A stretch of DNA of 64,000 nucleotides from Silene conica (Eukaryota > Streptophyta > Magnoliopsida > Caryophyllales > Caryophyllaceae): the NCBI GenBank assembly GCA_029255685.2, contig CM055312.2:81474369-81538368 (forward strand), written 5' to 3'. Numbering within the stretch: the first letter of the stretch is position 1; every line of letters starts with the position of its first letter. Under the pieces are notes generated by a model. That model made no database searches and was not told the DNA's origin. It worked only from the letters and a program-made list of their open reading frames with translations. Positions 11,960 through 22,562 of the stretch are shown piece by piece. The translations under genes were made by a program, and so were the position numbers.

Positions 11960-12340
11960 AAATTGTCCATCTTTTTTATTATTTCCAATTTTCCGTCAAC
12001 GAAAATTGTTGGCTTTTGCTAGAACTTTGTCTCCTCCATAGTCCAACGTTCTCTTTTGTCACCATGTTCATCATTGACCTCGATATCATCTAAACCATTT
12101 TCGCTTACGTCGATGGGCGTAATGGGTGACGAGCCGGAAACTGAAACACTTGGTGCGGCGGACCCCAATCACGTAGTAGTCAGTTTAGATGAAAGACTCG
12201 GTGTTGGACGAATATTACTAACGTTAGCATAGGTTGGTAGACCAAATATTCCTAGTAAATTGAACATTGAGATTTTGCGAGTTGAATGGAATTTGGGTAG
12301 TATGATTCAATATTTTGAAACTGCATATTTGGTAAATTAT
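11960..12340 (-). pseudogene. Harbinger ORF1 / NAM-associated-like fragment
   Basis: On the minus strand a broken frame reads SSPITPIDVSENGLDDIEVNDEHGDKRERWTMEETKF. An acidic or serine-rich stretch before a (K/R)RWTxEE Myb/trihelix-like start is typical of PIF/Harbinger ORF1 and plant NAM-associated proteins. Only this short piece is recognisable, so it is a remnant. Confidence 0.35.
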
Positions 12341-12780
12341 GCTGCTGGAAGTTCTGAAAATTTGAAGTACTCTGGAAATTTTTTGAAGTTTGTATATTTA
12401 AAATAATTTTGTATCTCTCACCCTCTGCCATTACTAAATTACTATACTTTTATTTGATGGTGCTGGGTGACGATAAAAGGAAGGCGCTGACATACAACTA
12501 CAAGCAATTGCTTTAATAAAAATTAATCTGCAATCGGAGAAAATTATGTACAGTGCAACAACCAATTTCTTTGAAAAAAAAAATTATTTAAATTTTGGAT
12601 TTTAAAACTTTTCAAGGGTAAGTTAATTACTCTTCAAATTCCAATACAAGGACAAATTAAGTTCTTATTTTAGAATTGAGTTCTTAAAATTAAGAACAAA
12701 TTTTTAGTTGTAATAGAAGAACTTTTTTTTGAGTTTCTTATTGACAACCCTAAGACAAAAACCACTATTATTATTGCTCT
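12341..12780. other. AT-rich spacer
   Basis: No gene or bounded repeat seen. Confidence 0.4.
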
Positions 12781-12790
12781 TATAATAGTT

Positions 12791-13260
12791 TTATAATAGT
12801 TTCGCAACAGGTGTAATGCCTACACATTGAACCAATATAAGGTCGTACTTGTTCGTTTTATATGTACAGTCGATTAGAACAACATCTGACCACACTTTAA
12901 ACATTTGCACTGTCTCAGGAGGAGCAAACCAAACATGTGTAAGAGCTCTTTTTTCCTCTTCTGCTATGACCCACTCGTATCCTTTGTACTCAATCAAGCA
13001 TTATGATTGTAAATTGGTTTCAAAACTAGGAGTTCACTGATCATGAAACCTAAGCACGCAAATGCATTTTTAACCATCTCCAGTTTCACATGAGACTGTC
13101 GTTGCTTAATAAATTCTTTTTGTACATCGGTTAACTTTGCTCTACGTCTATGATCTTCAAGAAACTTTCCAAACTTGTGATTATGAAACTCGCCCATCAG
13201 AGCTGCTTCCCACACACTTGAACTTCTATTTATCACCCCTATTTCAAATGGACATTCAAA
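12791..13260 (-). pseudogene. MULE transposase fragment
   Basis: Minus-strand frames read CPFEIGVINRSSSVWEAALMGEFHNHKFGKFLEDHRRRAKLTDVQ and then ALTHVWFAPPETVQMF...DVVLIDCTYKTNKYDL...GITPVAK. The second block is the first part of the MULE transposase domain: the catalytic aspartate of IDCTYKTNKY followed by a GITP-type block. The first block is the upstream FAR1/WRKY-like zinc-binding segment. The frames are interrupted and the C-terminal half is missing, so this is a decayed autonomous-type Mutator transposase. Confidence 0.65.
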
Positions 13261-14623
13261 TCTCTCTATTTTTTACCTTCTTTGCGGTTTCCCGAGATTT
13301 TTAGCATGACTTTTATAAAGTCCATAACACTCACATGCGACGCTTTTATACGGATGGTGTTTTTGCATGTTATGCTTATACTTTACCAAATGAAACTATA
13401 ATCCATAAGTAACTTTATTATTATGATTGAATGCTTCCTCAAAGGTGTTAAACGTACAATCGAATACAAATTATCACTATAATCAACATCATCTCTATGA
13501 GTATCTTCAACATTCCCTAATTAAGTACCTTACACAAGTTTTTCTAAAATTAAAATGGAACAAACGTGTGAAATACACGAACAAACCTAGGTAGAAACAT
13601 GTGAAATACTTGTCTGGGCTTGAGCTCATTCATGTAATTTGCACAAACTGGGCTGGGCTGTTTCATGTGATTTATACAAGTTGACCTAGGCTTTTTCGTG
13701 TAATTTACATGTTTTAGCCTGATAAAAACATGAATCTGATCTGTGGGTGCATTTTCAACTACACGACTTGAAAATACACGACGAACTTAAAAAAAGTTAC
13801 GAAATTTAATAAAATCAGTTAATACCTCATTTTATCTTCTTCGACGTAATTACATGCACCCGTATTATTATCATCGTATGCAAACCATTTCACTCGCCGC
13901 TTTCGTAACTATAATACTGATTGTTATATTGATAATGTTGTTCGGCATTCCAATCATTGTTAAATTGATTCCGTCATTGTTATACGAACTTTCATTATTA
14001 TACGATTCAATATTCGAAAAATGACTTATTTTCGATTATTAAAGATTAATTGATAAAGTATTGTTACAATTGTTTTTTTAGAAACAGAAGGGTAATGTTG
14101 TTTTGTTGGAAATGCAATGAATGAATAAGTAAAGGAGGGGAGATATAGCAATTTTGTTTCAATATTAGACCATACTTATCCGTCGTTTCTGCAGCCCTAC
14201 TTAAACCTAGTTCCTGCATTAAAATACTAATATATACTTCTTAACCTACTTACTAGACCTAATTCCTGATTTTGTTATTTTATAAAGCCCTAGTCAGACC
14301 TAAGAATTACAACATTATTTTTAGTTAAATTGGAATTACGTATGAGGACCACATGCAAATACCGTCCCTAAACATGTTCCACTAGGTCCTTTTCAGACCA
14401 TTTGAAACGGAACTAGTTCCTATAATTTATTTTACTTAACTTTTTTATTTAAGTATTTTTTGTCCTTATTCAAAACCTAGCCCTTATTAAATCTAGCTAT
14501 AAACGTAGTCTTACTCTCATAGACCATAAGCCATGGGTCTGAATTCTCCTCATTTTCTCAAAAAAAAGGACCATTGTTTTTTATTAATGGTCCGGATCAA
14601 ATATTATGATGATCTAATTCTTA
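13261..14623. other. Repeat-rich spacer without genes
   Basis: AT-rich with short internal phrases (around 13600-13740 repeated CATGTRATTT; around 14190-14480 repeated CTAGTTCC/GAACTAG words). No coding region recognised. The last base before 14624 is the A of the Helitron insertion dinucleotide. Confidence 0.4.
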
Positions 14624-15389
14624 TCATTATTACTATAAAAGAAGAATGTAATTCCGCTGACGTGGCGCAATCAGGTTTCAGCGTTTAGTGTTTCGAGCTC
14701 TCACATTCACCCTCAGAAATTTCAGTTTTGTAGACCAATCAGAATTACTCATTTATACCACATCATAATAATTTAATATTAAAATATCAATATTCTTTAA
14801 TATTCTATTATATTATATATTATATAATATAAATGCCATAAAAAACGTCAAACCAAAATCATGCACGGATATTCTACACGGATATTTTAGGAATTAATAT
14901 AATAAATATATAATATATAATATTCTATTCTATGCCATAAAAATCGACACACCAAAATCAACTAAACTGAAATTAGAAATATTGTGAAGATTTATTAGGA
15001 ATATTCTACACGGATATTAGGAATTAATATTCTACACCCCATTAAGATTTATTACTGCTATTAACATATTTTAGGAATTTGCTGATATTACGTCAATTAT
15101 TATACAAAGAGTCCAACCAAATTAAGAAACTTGAGATACACCTTTTAAAAACGTGAGATATCTCATACAATAATGTGAAATATCTGTGAGATAATAATTT
15201 AATAGGAGTAATCGGCTATTTAATAGGAGTAATCACCTTTTCACCGAATATATCTTATATTCAAACATCCCGTTAAAAAAAAAATTCGTTCGAATAAACA
15301 GAATTGCTGTATATTGAAATAAATATACCGACGTCGCCTTTAAAAATAAGTGTACACAATCCCGTGATTTTTCACGGGTGTTACACTAG
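14624..15389 (+). mobile_element. Non-autonomous Helitron (766 bp)
   Basis: Starts TCATTATTACTATAAAAG and ends with a 7-bp-stem hairpin CCCGTGA-TTTT-TCACGGG (15361-15378), then TGTTACACTAG. Flanks are A (14623) and T (15390), i.e. insertion between A and T. These are the hallmarks of plant Helitrons. No Rep/helicase is present. Confidence 0.8.
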
Positions 15390-15674
15390 TAATCTTTTAC
15401 AAAAATAAAGAAATTATATAAAATAATAAAAATACTAAGCCCATAACCCAAAATTGGAAGAAACGAAATGAGTATTATCAAATTTGAGAAATCCCCATTT
15501 TGAAAAACTTAATGGTGCCAATAACAAAAAGTAACAACCCAAGTTCTTAATCTGGAGTTTCCTGACACACTGTAAGCTCTTCAGATTCTCATAAGTTATG
15601 CTTCATATTTCAATTATGCATTTCATTTGGGTTGACAATAATATTCTTAAACTTTTTATGATGTTAATTTTTCT

Positions 15675-15807
15675 TTTTGGTGCCGAATGAGCCACAAGGG
15701 TGAAGAGCAGTACAAAATTGGGGGTGGAGGAATTCGAACCTGGGACCTATAATAATCCACTATAATCCATTATGCCCGCTTCTTAATCACTAGGTTAAGG
15801 CCTCTTC
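15675..15807 (-). mobile_element. SINE-like element
   Basis: In minus orientation it starts GAGGCCTTAACCTAGTGATT (box-A-like) and then carries CCAGGTTCGAATTCC (box B). It ends in an A-rich tail (AAAAAGAAAAA). Similar 14-base AT-rich sequences on each side (TGATGTTAATTTTT / TGATATTATTTTTT) are a plausible target duplication. Confidence 0.55.
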
Positions 15808-15926
15808 GTTGATATTATTTTTTTGTGTAATTACTAATTACTGACTTATATGGTTGATTTGATTGTTAATTAATGTTTATTCATACTACTTTTGACAATA
15901 GTTGTAGGAAATGGAAATATGTGACT

Positions 15927-15946
15927 GGGGGGGGGGGGGGGGGGGG
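15927..15946 (+). repeat. Poly-G tract (20 G)
   Basis: An uninterrupted run of 20 G on the + strand, able to form a G-quadruplex. The exact length may be a sequencing estimate. Confidence 0.8.
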
Positions 15947-17147
15947 ACTTGGTTGCAGAATGCATACTCAAGACGGGATGATGGACCAAGCCAATTTTCA
16001 TCATATTGCTTTATACTTATACTAAGGTTCATATTAAACAATTTCGGGTAGCAAAAATCGATAATCTTTAACCATTTTTTGAAAATTTGGTAGCAAGTGC
16101 TACCCTGTGCTAGTAGCTAGGTTCCCCTAGTAGTCGAGTGGGGAGTTATTTTCGGGTGGGGTGTTACTTCTTAGGTAAAATAGTAATATAGTGAATAGAT
16201 TTGAGTGTCTAAAATAAGAAATCACAGTGAATTCAGGACTTTGTTTGACTTTACATGGAGGCTGGAGCTACACACTGTAGATAGGAGCATAGATTTGAAC
16301 CTATATGTCCTAATACTAACTGGATTATGCATAGGGGTTGCTTTTGAATTCAAATATATGGCATCTATGGTTGGGTCAAGTTATGTCGGGGTAAATCGGA
16401 GAATCTTCAAAACTTGTATGGCATCTATGGCATCATATATGTATGTTTATTGCTACTATTGGGCACTAGCACACAATTAATGATGCATGCCTTTCTTTGA
16501 CTACCCTAAAACGATTCCAAACAGAAAAAACTATCTCAATTTCTATACGAAAAAAATGGAACTATCCTAAATTTTAGTCTGAACTGCCCACGAACTTTGG
16601 CGACAAAAAAATTGTCAATTGTTACCTATAAAGAATCCAACAAAAATAATATCTGCAGTTGTTTGTTAGATTAACTCTGAATAACTCAGATCTAGAATTT
16701 CTGTATGATTCGCGGTATTTGCTTAGGTTAGAAGAAAATATTATCTCCATCCCATTTGTATAGTCCTTATATGCTTAGAGGCTATATTTAAGATTCAGCG
16801 AAAAATACCGTTAAAAATGGGGGACAGTGTAAGTTGGAATGGAATGAGGTAATATATCGTTCAACCTCCGTGATTACCATTGTGTGTAAATATGTACATA
16901 CTCCCTATGTCCCAATTATTTGCTTACCTTTGATTTAAATACTCCTCACAAAGAATATACAAGGTAAGCAAATGTTGGTGTTCGATCATAACTAGGTCAA
17001 GAATCACCACTCACGGACTTTACTAGCTAAATTAACATTTGTGCATTTCGTGTAATTATAGTGTCATGGGGCGTCTTCTTTACTACTTCATGGTTAAAGT
17101 TTAAGGCGGGATTCAAAAAATTTCCTTAAATGATTTCTTAATCTTAG

Positions 17148-19124
17148 ATGGAGGAAGATTCCCCTCAGGTTGGACAAGTGCAAGATGCTGAAGGCTGTAG
17201 TACTCTGCAGACAGGAGATGACAGAGCAGAGCCACATCCCCATAACATATTGTCTGTTGGAAGGAAAGAATTTGTAGCACCCGCTGTTGGAATGGAGTTT
17301 GAGTCATATGACGACGCTTACAATTATTACAATTGCTATGCTAAGGAAGCTGGCTTTCGTGTCAGGGTGAAAAATTCATGGTTCAAAAGGAATAGCAAGG
17401 AGAAGTACGGTGCCGTACTTTGCTGCAGTAGTCAGGGTTTCAAGCGAATTAAAGACGTAAACCGTTTGCGGAAGGATACCCGTACTGGATGCCCGACAAT
17501 GATCCGAGTGAGAATGGTGGATTCCAAGAGATGGAGAATCCTGGAAGTTGTTCTTGACCACAACCATTTATTGGGCCTAAAAGAAGGCAAGTCACTGAAG
17601 AAGGCAGATATTGGTCCAAAGAGTAACTCCAATGACGATGGGCAGAAAATTAAGCTATACAGGGCTGTTGTAATAGACAATGTAGATTCCAGGAACCTGA
17701 ATTCCGGCGGAAACGAAATCCAAACTCGAAGTGTCCTTAACCATTTCAATCAGTTGAAACTTAAAAGAGGTGATGCACAAGCTATTTATAATTTCCTCTG
17801 TCGAATGCAATTGACTAATGCAAACTTCTTTTATTTGATGGATTTCAACGATGAAGGAAATCTTAAAAATGTTATCTGGGTTGATGCTAGGTCCAGGGAT
17901 GCATGTGGTTACTTTGGGGATGTTATTTTCTTGGATAATACTTACTTAGTTGATAAATATGAAATTCCTTTGGTAGTCTTTGTTGGAGTTAACCACCATG
18001 GCGAAACTGTGTTATTGGGTTGTGGTCTATTGGCTGGTGATACTACAGAATCTTACATATGGTTACTAAGAACATGGGTGAAATGCATGTCTGGCCATTT
18101 GCCTCAAACCGTAATCACAAATAGGTCCCGAACTTTGCAGATTGCAATCACAGAGGTATTTTCGAGATCACTTCATCGATACTCTATTTCACATATCATG
18201 AGAAAAATCCCAGAAAAATTGGGGGGTTTGCGCAACTTTGATGCAGTCAAGAGAGCCTTGACTAAAGCGGTTTATGAAACACTAAAGGTGAATGAATTTG
18301 AGACTGCTTGGAGTTTTATGATTCAGAATTTTGAAGTCGTTAATCATGAGTGGCTTCAATCTTTATATGAAGATCGAGCTCGGTGGGTCCCAGTATACTT
18401 GAAGGACTCCTTTCTTGCTGGCATGTCTATGAAACATCTGAATGCTTTCTTTGAGAAGTATGTACATAAACAAACATCCTTAAAGGAATTCCTTGACAAG
18501 TATGAGTTGGCTATACAGAAGAAACACAAGGAAGAAACTCTTTCTGATATTGACTCGAGAAACTCAAGCCCAGTGCTTAAAACAAGGTGCTCTTTCGAGC
18601 ATCAGCTCTCAAAGGTTTATACGAAAGAAATTTTCCAGAAATTTCAGGTGGAGGTAGAGGAGATGTACTCATGTTTTAGCACGACAAAGCTCCATGGTGA
18701 TGGACCATATGTTATATTCTTGGTAAAAGAACGTGTTCTAGGCGAGAATAACAGGAGAGAGATTCGAGACTATGAAGTATACTATAATGGCAGATGTGCA
18801 GAAGTTCGGTGTATTTGCAGCTGCTTTAACTTTAATGGCTACCTGTGTCGACATGCTTTATGTGTGCTTAACTTCAATGGAATGGAGGAAATCCCTAGAA
18901 GATATATATTGCCGAGATGGAACAAGGACTATAAGCGAGTTTGCGTGTCAGATATCGGTGCCATAGATCCTAGTGAACAAACTAAGTGGTTTGACCAGCT
19001 ATATAGAAGTGCATTACGCGTTGTGGAGGAAGGAGTGATCTCTTTAGACCATTACAAGAGTGCATTGCAAGCATTTGACGAGTCACAGAACAAAGTTCAT
19101 AGTGTAGAAGAGAAACATGAATAG
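17148..19124 (+). CDS. FRS6: FAR1-related protein, FRS6-like (copy 2)
   Basis: Single-exon frame of 658 residues. The ATG directly follows a CTTAG splice acceptor. Domains: FAR1 DNA-binding domain (about 47-143), MULE transposase-like domain (about 254-340) and SWIM finger CICSCFNFNGYLCRHA (about 552-568). The blocks SCFSTTKLHGDGP, CSCFNFNGYLCRHALCVLNF and the C-terminal NKVHSVEEK match my memory of Arabidopsis FRS6 very closely, so I call it an FRS6 orthologue. In the transposase-like domain the second aspartate position reads TNR where copy 1 keeps TDR, which fits a DNA-binding rather than catalytic role. It is shorter than copy 1 because it lacks the long acidic N-terminus. It is likely a nuclear regulator of light and flowering responses. 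Confidence 0.92.
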   Translation: MEEDSPQVGQVQDAEGCSTLQTGDDRAEPHPHNILSVGRKEFVAPAVGMEFESYDDAYNYYNCYAKEAGFRVRVKNSWFKRNSKEKYGAVLCCSSQGFKRIKDVNRLRKDTRTGCPTMIRVRMVDSKRWRILEVVLDHNHLLGLKEGKSLKKADIGPKSNSNDDGQKIKLYRAVVIDNVDSRNLNSGGNEIQTRSVLNHFNQLKLKRGDAQAIYNFLCRMQLTNANFFYLMDFNDEGNLKNVIWVDARSRDACGYFGDVIFLDNTYLVDKYEIPLVVFVGVNHHGETVLLGCGLLAGDTTESYIWLLRTWVKCMSGHLPQTVITNRSRTLQIAITEVFSRSLHRYSISHIMRKIPEKLGGLRNFDAVKRALTKAVYETLKVNEFETAWSFMIQNFEVVNHEWLQSLYEDRARWVPVYLKDSFLAGMSMKHLNAFFEKYVHKQTSLKEFLDKYELAIQKKHKEETLSDIDSRNSSPVLKTRCSFEHQLSKVYTKEIFQKFQVEVEEMYSCFSTTKLHGDGPYVIFLVKERVLGENNRREIRDYEVYYNGRCAEVRCICSCFNFNGYLCRHALCVLNFNGMEEIPRRYILPRWNKDYKRVCVSDIGAIDPSEQTKWFDQLYRSALRVVEEGVISLDHYKSALQAFDESQNKVHSVEEKHE

Positions 19125-19281
19125 CAGGAAACTGTAGCTTACATTCATTCAAGGTTTTTTTTCGGTTGGTTTAAGAGGAGGCATAAGGGCGGTTTTGGTG
19201 CTGGCTAGTTTTGAAAGGGCAGGATGGAGTACCAGCTATAAGTTGCCTCAGTATGCCTTTTTCAACTCATGTCTATCTCCA

Positions 19282-21289
19282 GAAATGCGTCTCCTCTAAT
19301 AATAAGAGCTATCGTCGCCGCGGAAGACGACAAGGTTATCAATGGCGTCTCACCTTCTCTATTTCAATCTTCTCTTCTGGGTAAAACTATCGTTTCAGCT
19401 CATCGCAAGGGCAAAAACTTGTGTATTCGCCTCGATTCTCCTCCTTTTCCTTCCTTTCGATTTGGTACACTTCACTAACCCTAATTCCTACTTTACTTCC
19501 ACCTCCACTTCTTCTCATTTGTGTTTCTATCTTTGATTGATTTATAGAGTTTTCCTTTTTGCTAGTTTTCTACGAATGTCATGATTTGTATTCACTTATA
19601 TGGAAATTTGAGGTGAAGATAGTTATTCTCACACATGAAAATGTTACTTTAGAAGATTAGGGCGACAGTGGAACTCATGTTAGGCCTTCGCATTTGTGAG
19701 GAGATGAATTATGATTTCGCCCGAGTTAGTATTGTTTGATTATATTACTAAAATAGAGCAATTAGAGCAATTCTTCGATGATAATTAGAAGTTGCAGCCT
19801 GGAACAGTGAGAGTATCTGTTTTTCTTGTCATTACTTGCTGGCATTGAAATATGAGATTTCTGTTAATGTTTTGAATAGAAGTGCACAAGGCAGGGATTC
19901 TAAATAATACAGAGTTCAACTTAACTCTCTTTCTGTGTTTGTGTTTCATGTGCTTAAGCTGGGTCGATCATTCATCCAAAAAAATTGAGAAATGTCGCTG
20001 CTAATAAGTTACTACTCAAGATATTTATCTTTTTGACTTGTTTCTCAACATATACCGGGGAATTCACAAACCAAATAAATTTTGTTCATTTCATGTAGGA
20101 CACTACTTTCGATATGGTATGGGTGTTGCTTGTAGTTAGAGACAAACCAAATTATCTTGTAACATGATGCATTGGGTTAAAAAGGAGTAATAAGTCGGAG
20201 TAATTTATTAGAATTGGTTATTTATCGGGCATATTATCCTTGTAAAGCAGTAAGGGTAAGATAGAATACTTACAAATACTGAACATAACCGTGGAAAGAT
20301 GATTGTTTTCATGTTTTAAATAGAAAAAGGGAGTTTCCTTATGATGGAGTGTGTTTGCCTTATTTCTACTGATGTTGAGTTTGATGTTACGGCTAAGTGT
20401 TGACTAAAATGCATGATGTTTTGCAGGCATGACTTGGTGGTGTTTATATCATGGGTGTCACCGTCACCAAATACAAAAGGTTTTTACCTAAATCTGGTAT
20501 TTGAGTGCATTAGTTTTACAAACTTTTTAACCAATTAGATCACCATTGTTTAGGAGCTAGAATTCAGAATCTCTAGACAGAAACTCCTACCTTGATTCTA
20601 AGTGGCTGAAATTTTGTCTGTAGATCATTACATATGCTTTTCCTTTCCCTGGGGACAAAAGGCCAATTAATTTGGCCGTGTATCTATTGGCCTTGCGTGC
20701 ATGAAGCTAGTTTACCTAGTTTATGACTTGTAGTGTCATTTAGATTGACCTTGTTTATTGGTCTATTTCTCCGTCTTTTTCAAGCAATCGTGGGAAAGAG
20801 TGAAATTTACTTGAGTTCATCCTGTTAATGGATTCTTCTTGAGTTTACTTTTTTTGAGTTTACCCGCTATTCTTCAGCCCGTCATTGTTTTCCTGGCTTC
20901 TCTTGTATGGTCATCTCAAATGCTTATGCTAACTTTTATAAGCCTATGCTGAATACACGAGCTCTGTTAAGGAAGAAAGTGTTCACGATTTGATGAATCC
21001 GTCTCATTTGTCACGCATCTTGATGTCAACAGATCTGCGTTAATGATGCTGATGAATGGCCCTCAAAACTTTCCTAGTTTTTCATTGAGGTATGCGTTTT
21101 CATATCTTGTAAATGTTGTTGTTAGTTGGTTTTGAAACAGTACTCTCTTGCTACTGTTTCTGAAATATGATTTCCTGAATTTAGATCCCCAATTAACTTT
21201 TGTGATTGTCCAGTTAAATGATGGTTTGGAGATGTTCTTCACCGACAAAAGGAGATTTGCTAAAGTTCGCATGTTGGATGATGCATGAC
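19282..21289 (+). pseudogene. FPG1: Decayed FPG1 (formamidopyrimidine-DNA glycosylase) gene
   Basis: Four exon remnants lie in order on the + strand, matching the plant bacterial-type Fpg protein: IIRAIVAAEDDKVINGVSPS...GKTIVSAHRKGKNL...SPPFPSFRFG (from 19282, after an acceptor), then G(V)YIMGVTVTKYKR (20427-20479), then DADEWPSK..FFIE (about 21032-21089), then LNDGLEMFFTDKRRFAKVRML (from 21214). The first exon with the catalytic N-terminal MPELPEVE is absent. One-base frame errors lie in the second and third pieces, an in-frame TAG in the third, and the fourth runs into TGA. Splice sites are still visible. The gene repaired oxidised purines in its working form; this copy cannot encode the enzyme. 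Confidence 0.75.
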
Positions 21290-22263
21290 AATTTCCATGT
21301 CCCGTTGTTTTCAAGTTCATCTCACTGCTGGTGAGGGAAATTCGATCAAGGGGTTTTTAAAACACGGAGTCGCAGGAAACCGTTTTAGAGAAAATAGGTC
21401 CGTGTGTGGGTAAGTGATGGGAAGTCCGTTAATAAGACACCCAACCCCGCCCGGTACAATAACGACTTTTACTAAGCTAAATGATGGCTAGTCATATGAA
21501 TTGTAATTGTCGATGAAGTGCAAACATTATGTTAACCCTAACATGTGAAAGTTATTGGTTCTGTTTACCAAACTGCGGATTAGTATTGACAGAAGTAGAT
21601 TTGATTTAGCAGGTTTACCTGCAGATTTATTTAGCATAATTATTTTAAAGATGTTTGGTTATTGACAGTTTAGCAGATTGTTTAGCATCTTTGTAAAGGG
21701 ACGTGTTTTTTACATACCAATTTTACTATTTCATATACAATTTTTACAACTTTACCCTTGTCATATTTTTCATTTCTCCCAAAATATTTTTCTCCCTCCC
21801 CCATCTCCCTTTACCGCCAACATCACCTCCGTTAAATACCCTTTACTCCGGTCAGTCTAGTCTCCGACCGACCTCAAGAAAAACATGAACAAATTATTTA
21901 TTAAATATAAAAGAAAGGTTAGTATTTTATTAAGAGGGTAAAAAAACATTTTTTTTCTTTTTAATCCGCTGGTAGCAGCATATTGGGCCCAATATACTAT
22001 TTCAACATGTCATTAACCAAACACTCTAAATAGCATATTCGTAAGTCAAACAGGTTAAACATCTTCAATATGCTGAAACGTGGCCAATATGTTATTTACC
22101 AAACAGAGTCATTATTTTAAAATATTCAAACAAACATCGAATAATCATAACAGAATTAGGCATGCAAAGTATAGGATTATTTCATATTAAATTTGTCACT
22201 GTAAGTTCACCTAGATAGTTCATAGAATAATAAATGTGATTTGTAAATGATTACTACAATTAA
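21290..22263. other. Spacer with repeat fragments
   Basis: Holds a GC-richer patch near 21345-21460 that looks like a fragment of an unknown repeat, and a possible decayed TIR element around 21650-22110 (GTTTGGTTATTGAC near 21655 against GTTATTTACCAAACAGAGTC near 22089). No gene recognised. Confidence 0.3.
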
Positions 22264-22525
22264 GGGGATGTTTGGTTCGGGGAGAAGGAATGGAATGTCA
22301 TATCATTATGGAATGGATACTAAATCTCATACTTGGTTTATATTGTTTGGTTGAACCTTGGAATAGAATGAAATGTCAAACATTATGGAATGGAGTTGGA
22401 ATCTTGGGGGTAAGGGTTCGGTATGAGATTAGGAGGGATTGGAATGGATTTAGATGGCTCAACCAAACATTAGAATGAATTAAATCCATTCCATTCTATT
22501 CCAACTTACCCAACCAAATACCCCC
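22264..22525. mobile_element. Tourist-type (PIF/Harbinger) MITE, 262 bp
   Basis: Terminal inverted repeats GGGGATGTTTGGTT / AACCAAATACCCCC, flanked by the 3-bp duplication TAA on both sides (22261-22263 and 22526-22528). It lies just downstream of the last recognisable exon of the RPA-like gene. Confidence 0.8.
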
Positions 22526-22562
22526 TAAATGTCATATACAAAAATAGTAAATAGTTGTGTAC

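Larger units (their letters stand above)
15390..17147. other. Spacer upstream of FRS copy 2 with SINE, poly-G and MITE scraps
   Basis: Contains a SINE-like unit (15675-15807), a 20-base poly-G run (15927-15946), a piece near 16045-16130 resembling sequence at 49380-49640, and a truncated Stowaway-like end (TACTCCCTATGTCCCAATTA near 16901). The coding start at 17148 follows a CTTAG splice acceptor, so a 5' UTR intron must end here. Its upstream exon was not located. Confidence 0.4.

Noticed and set aside
16205-16480. 91-residue ORF upstream of FRS copy 2
   Set aside because: No homology recognised and in an intergenic stretch with direct repeats; likely chance.
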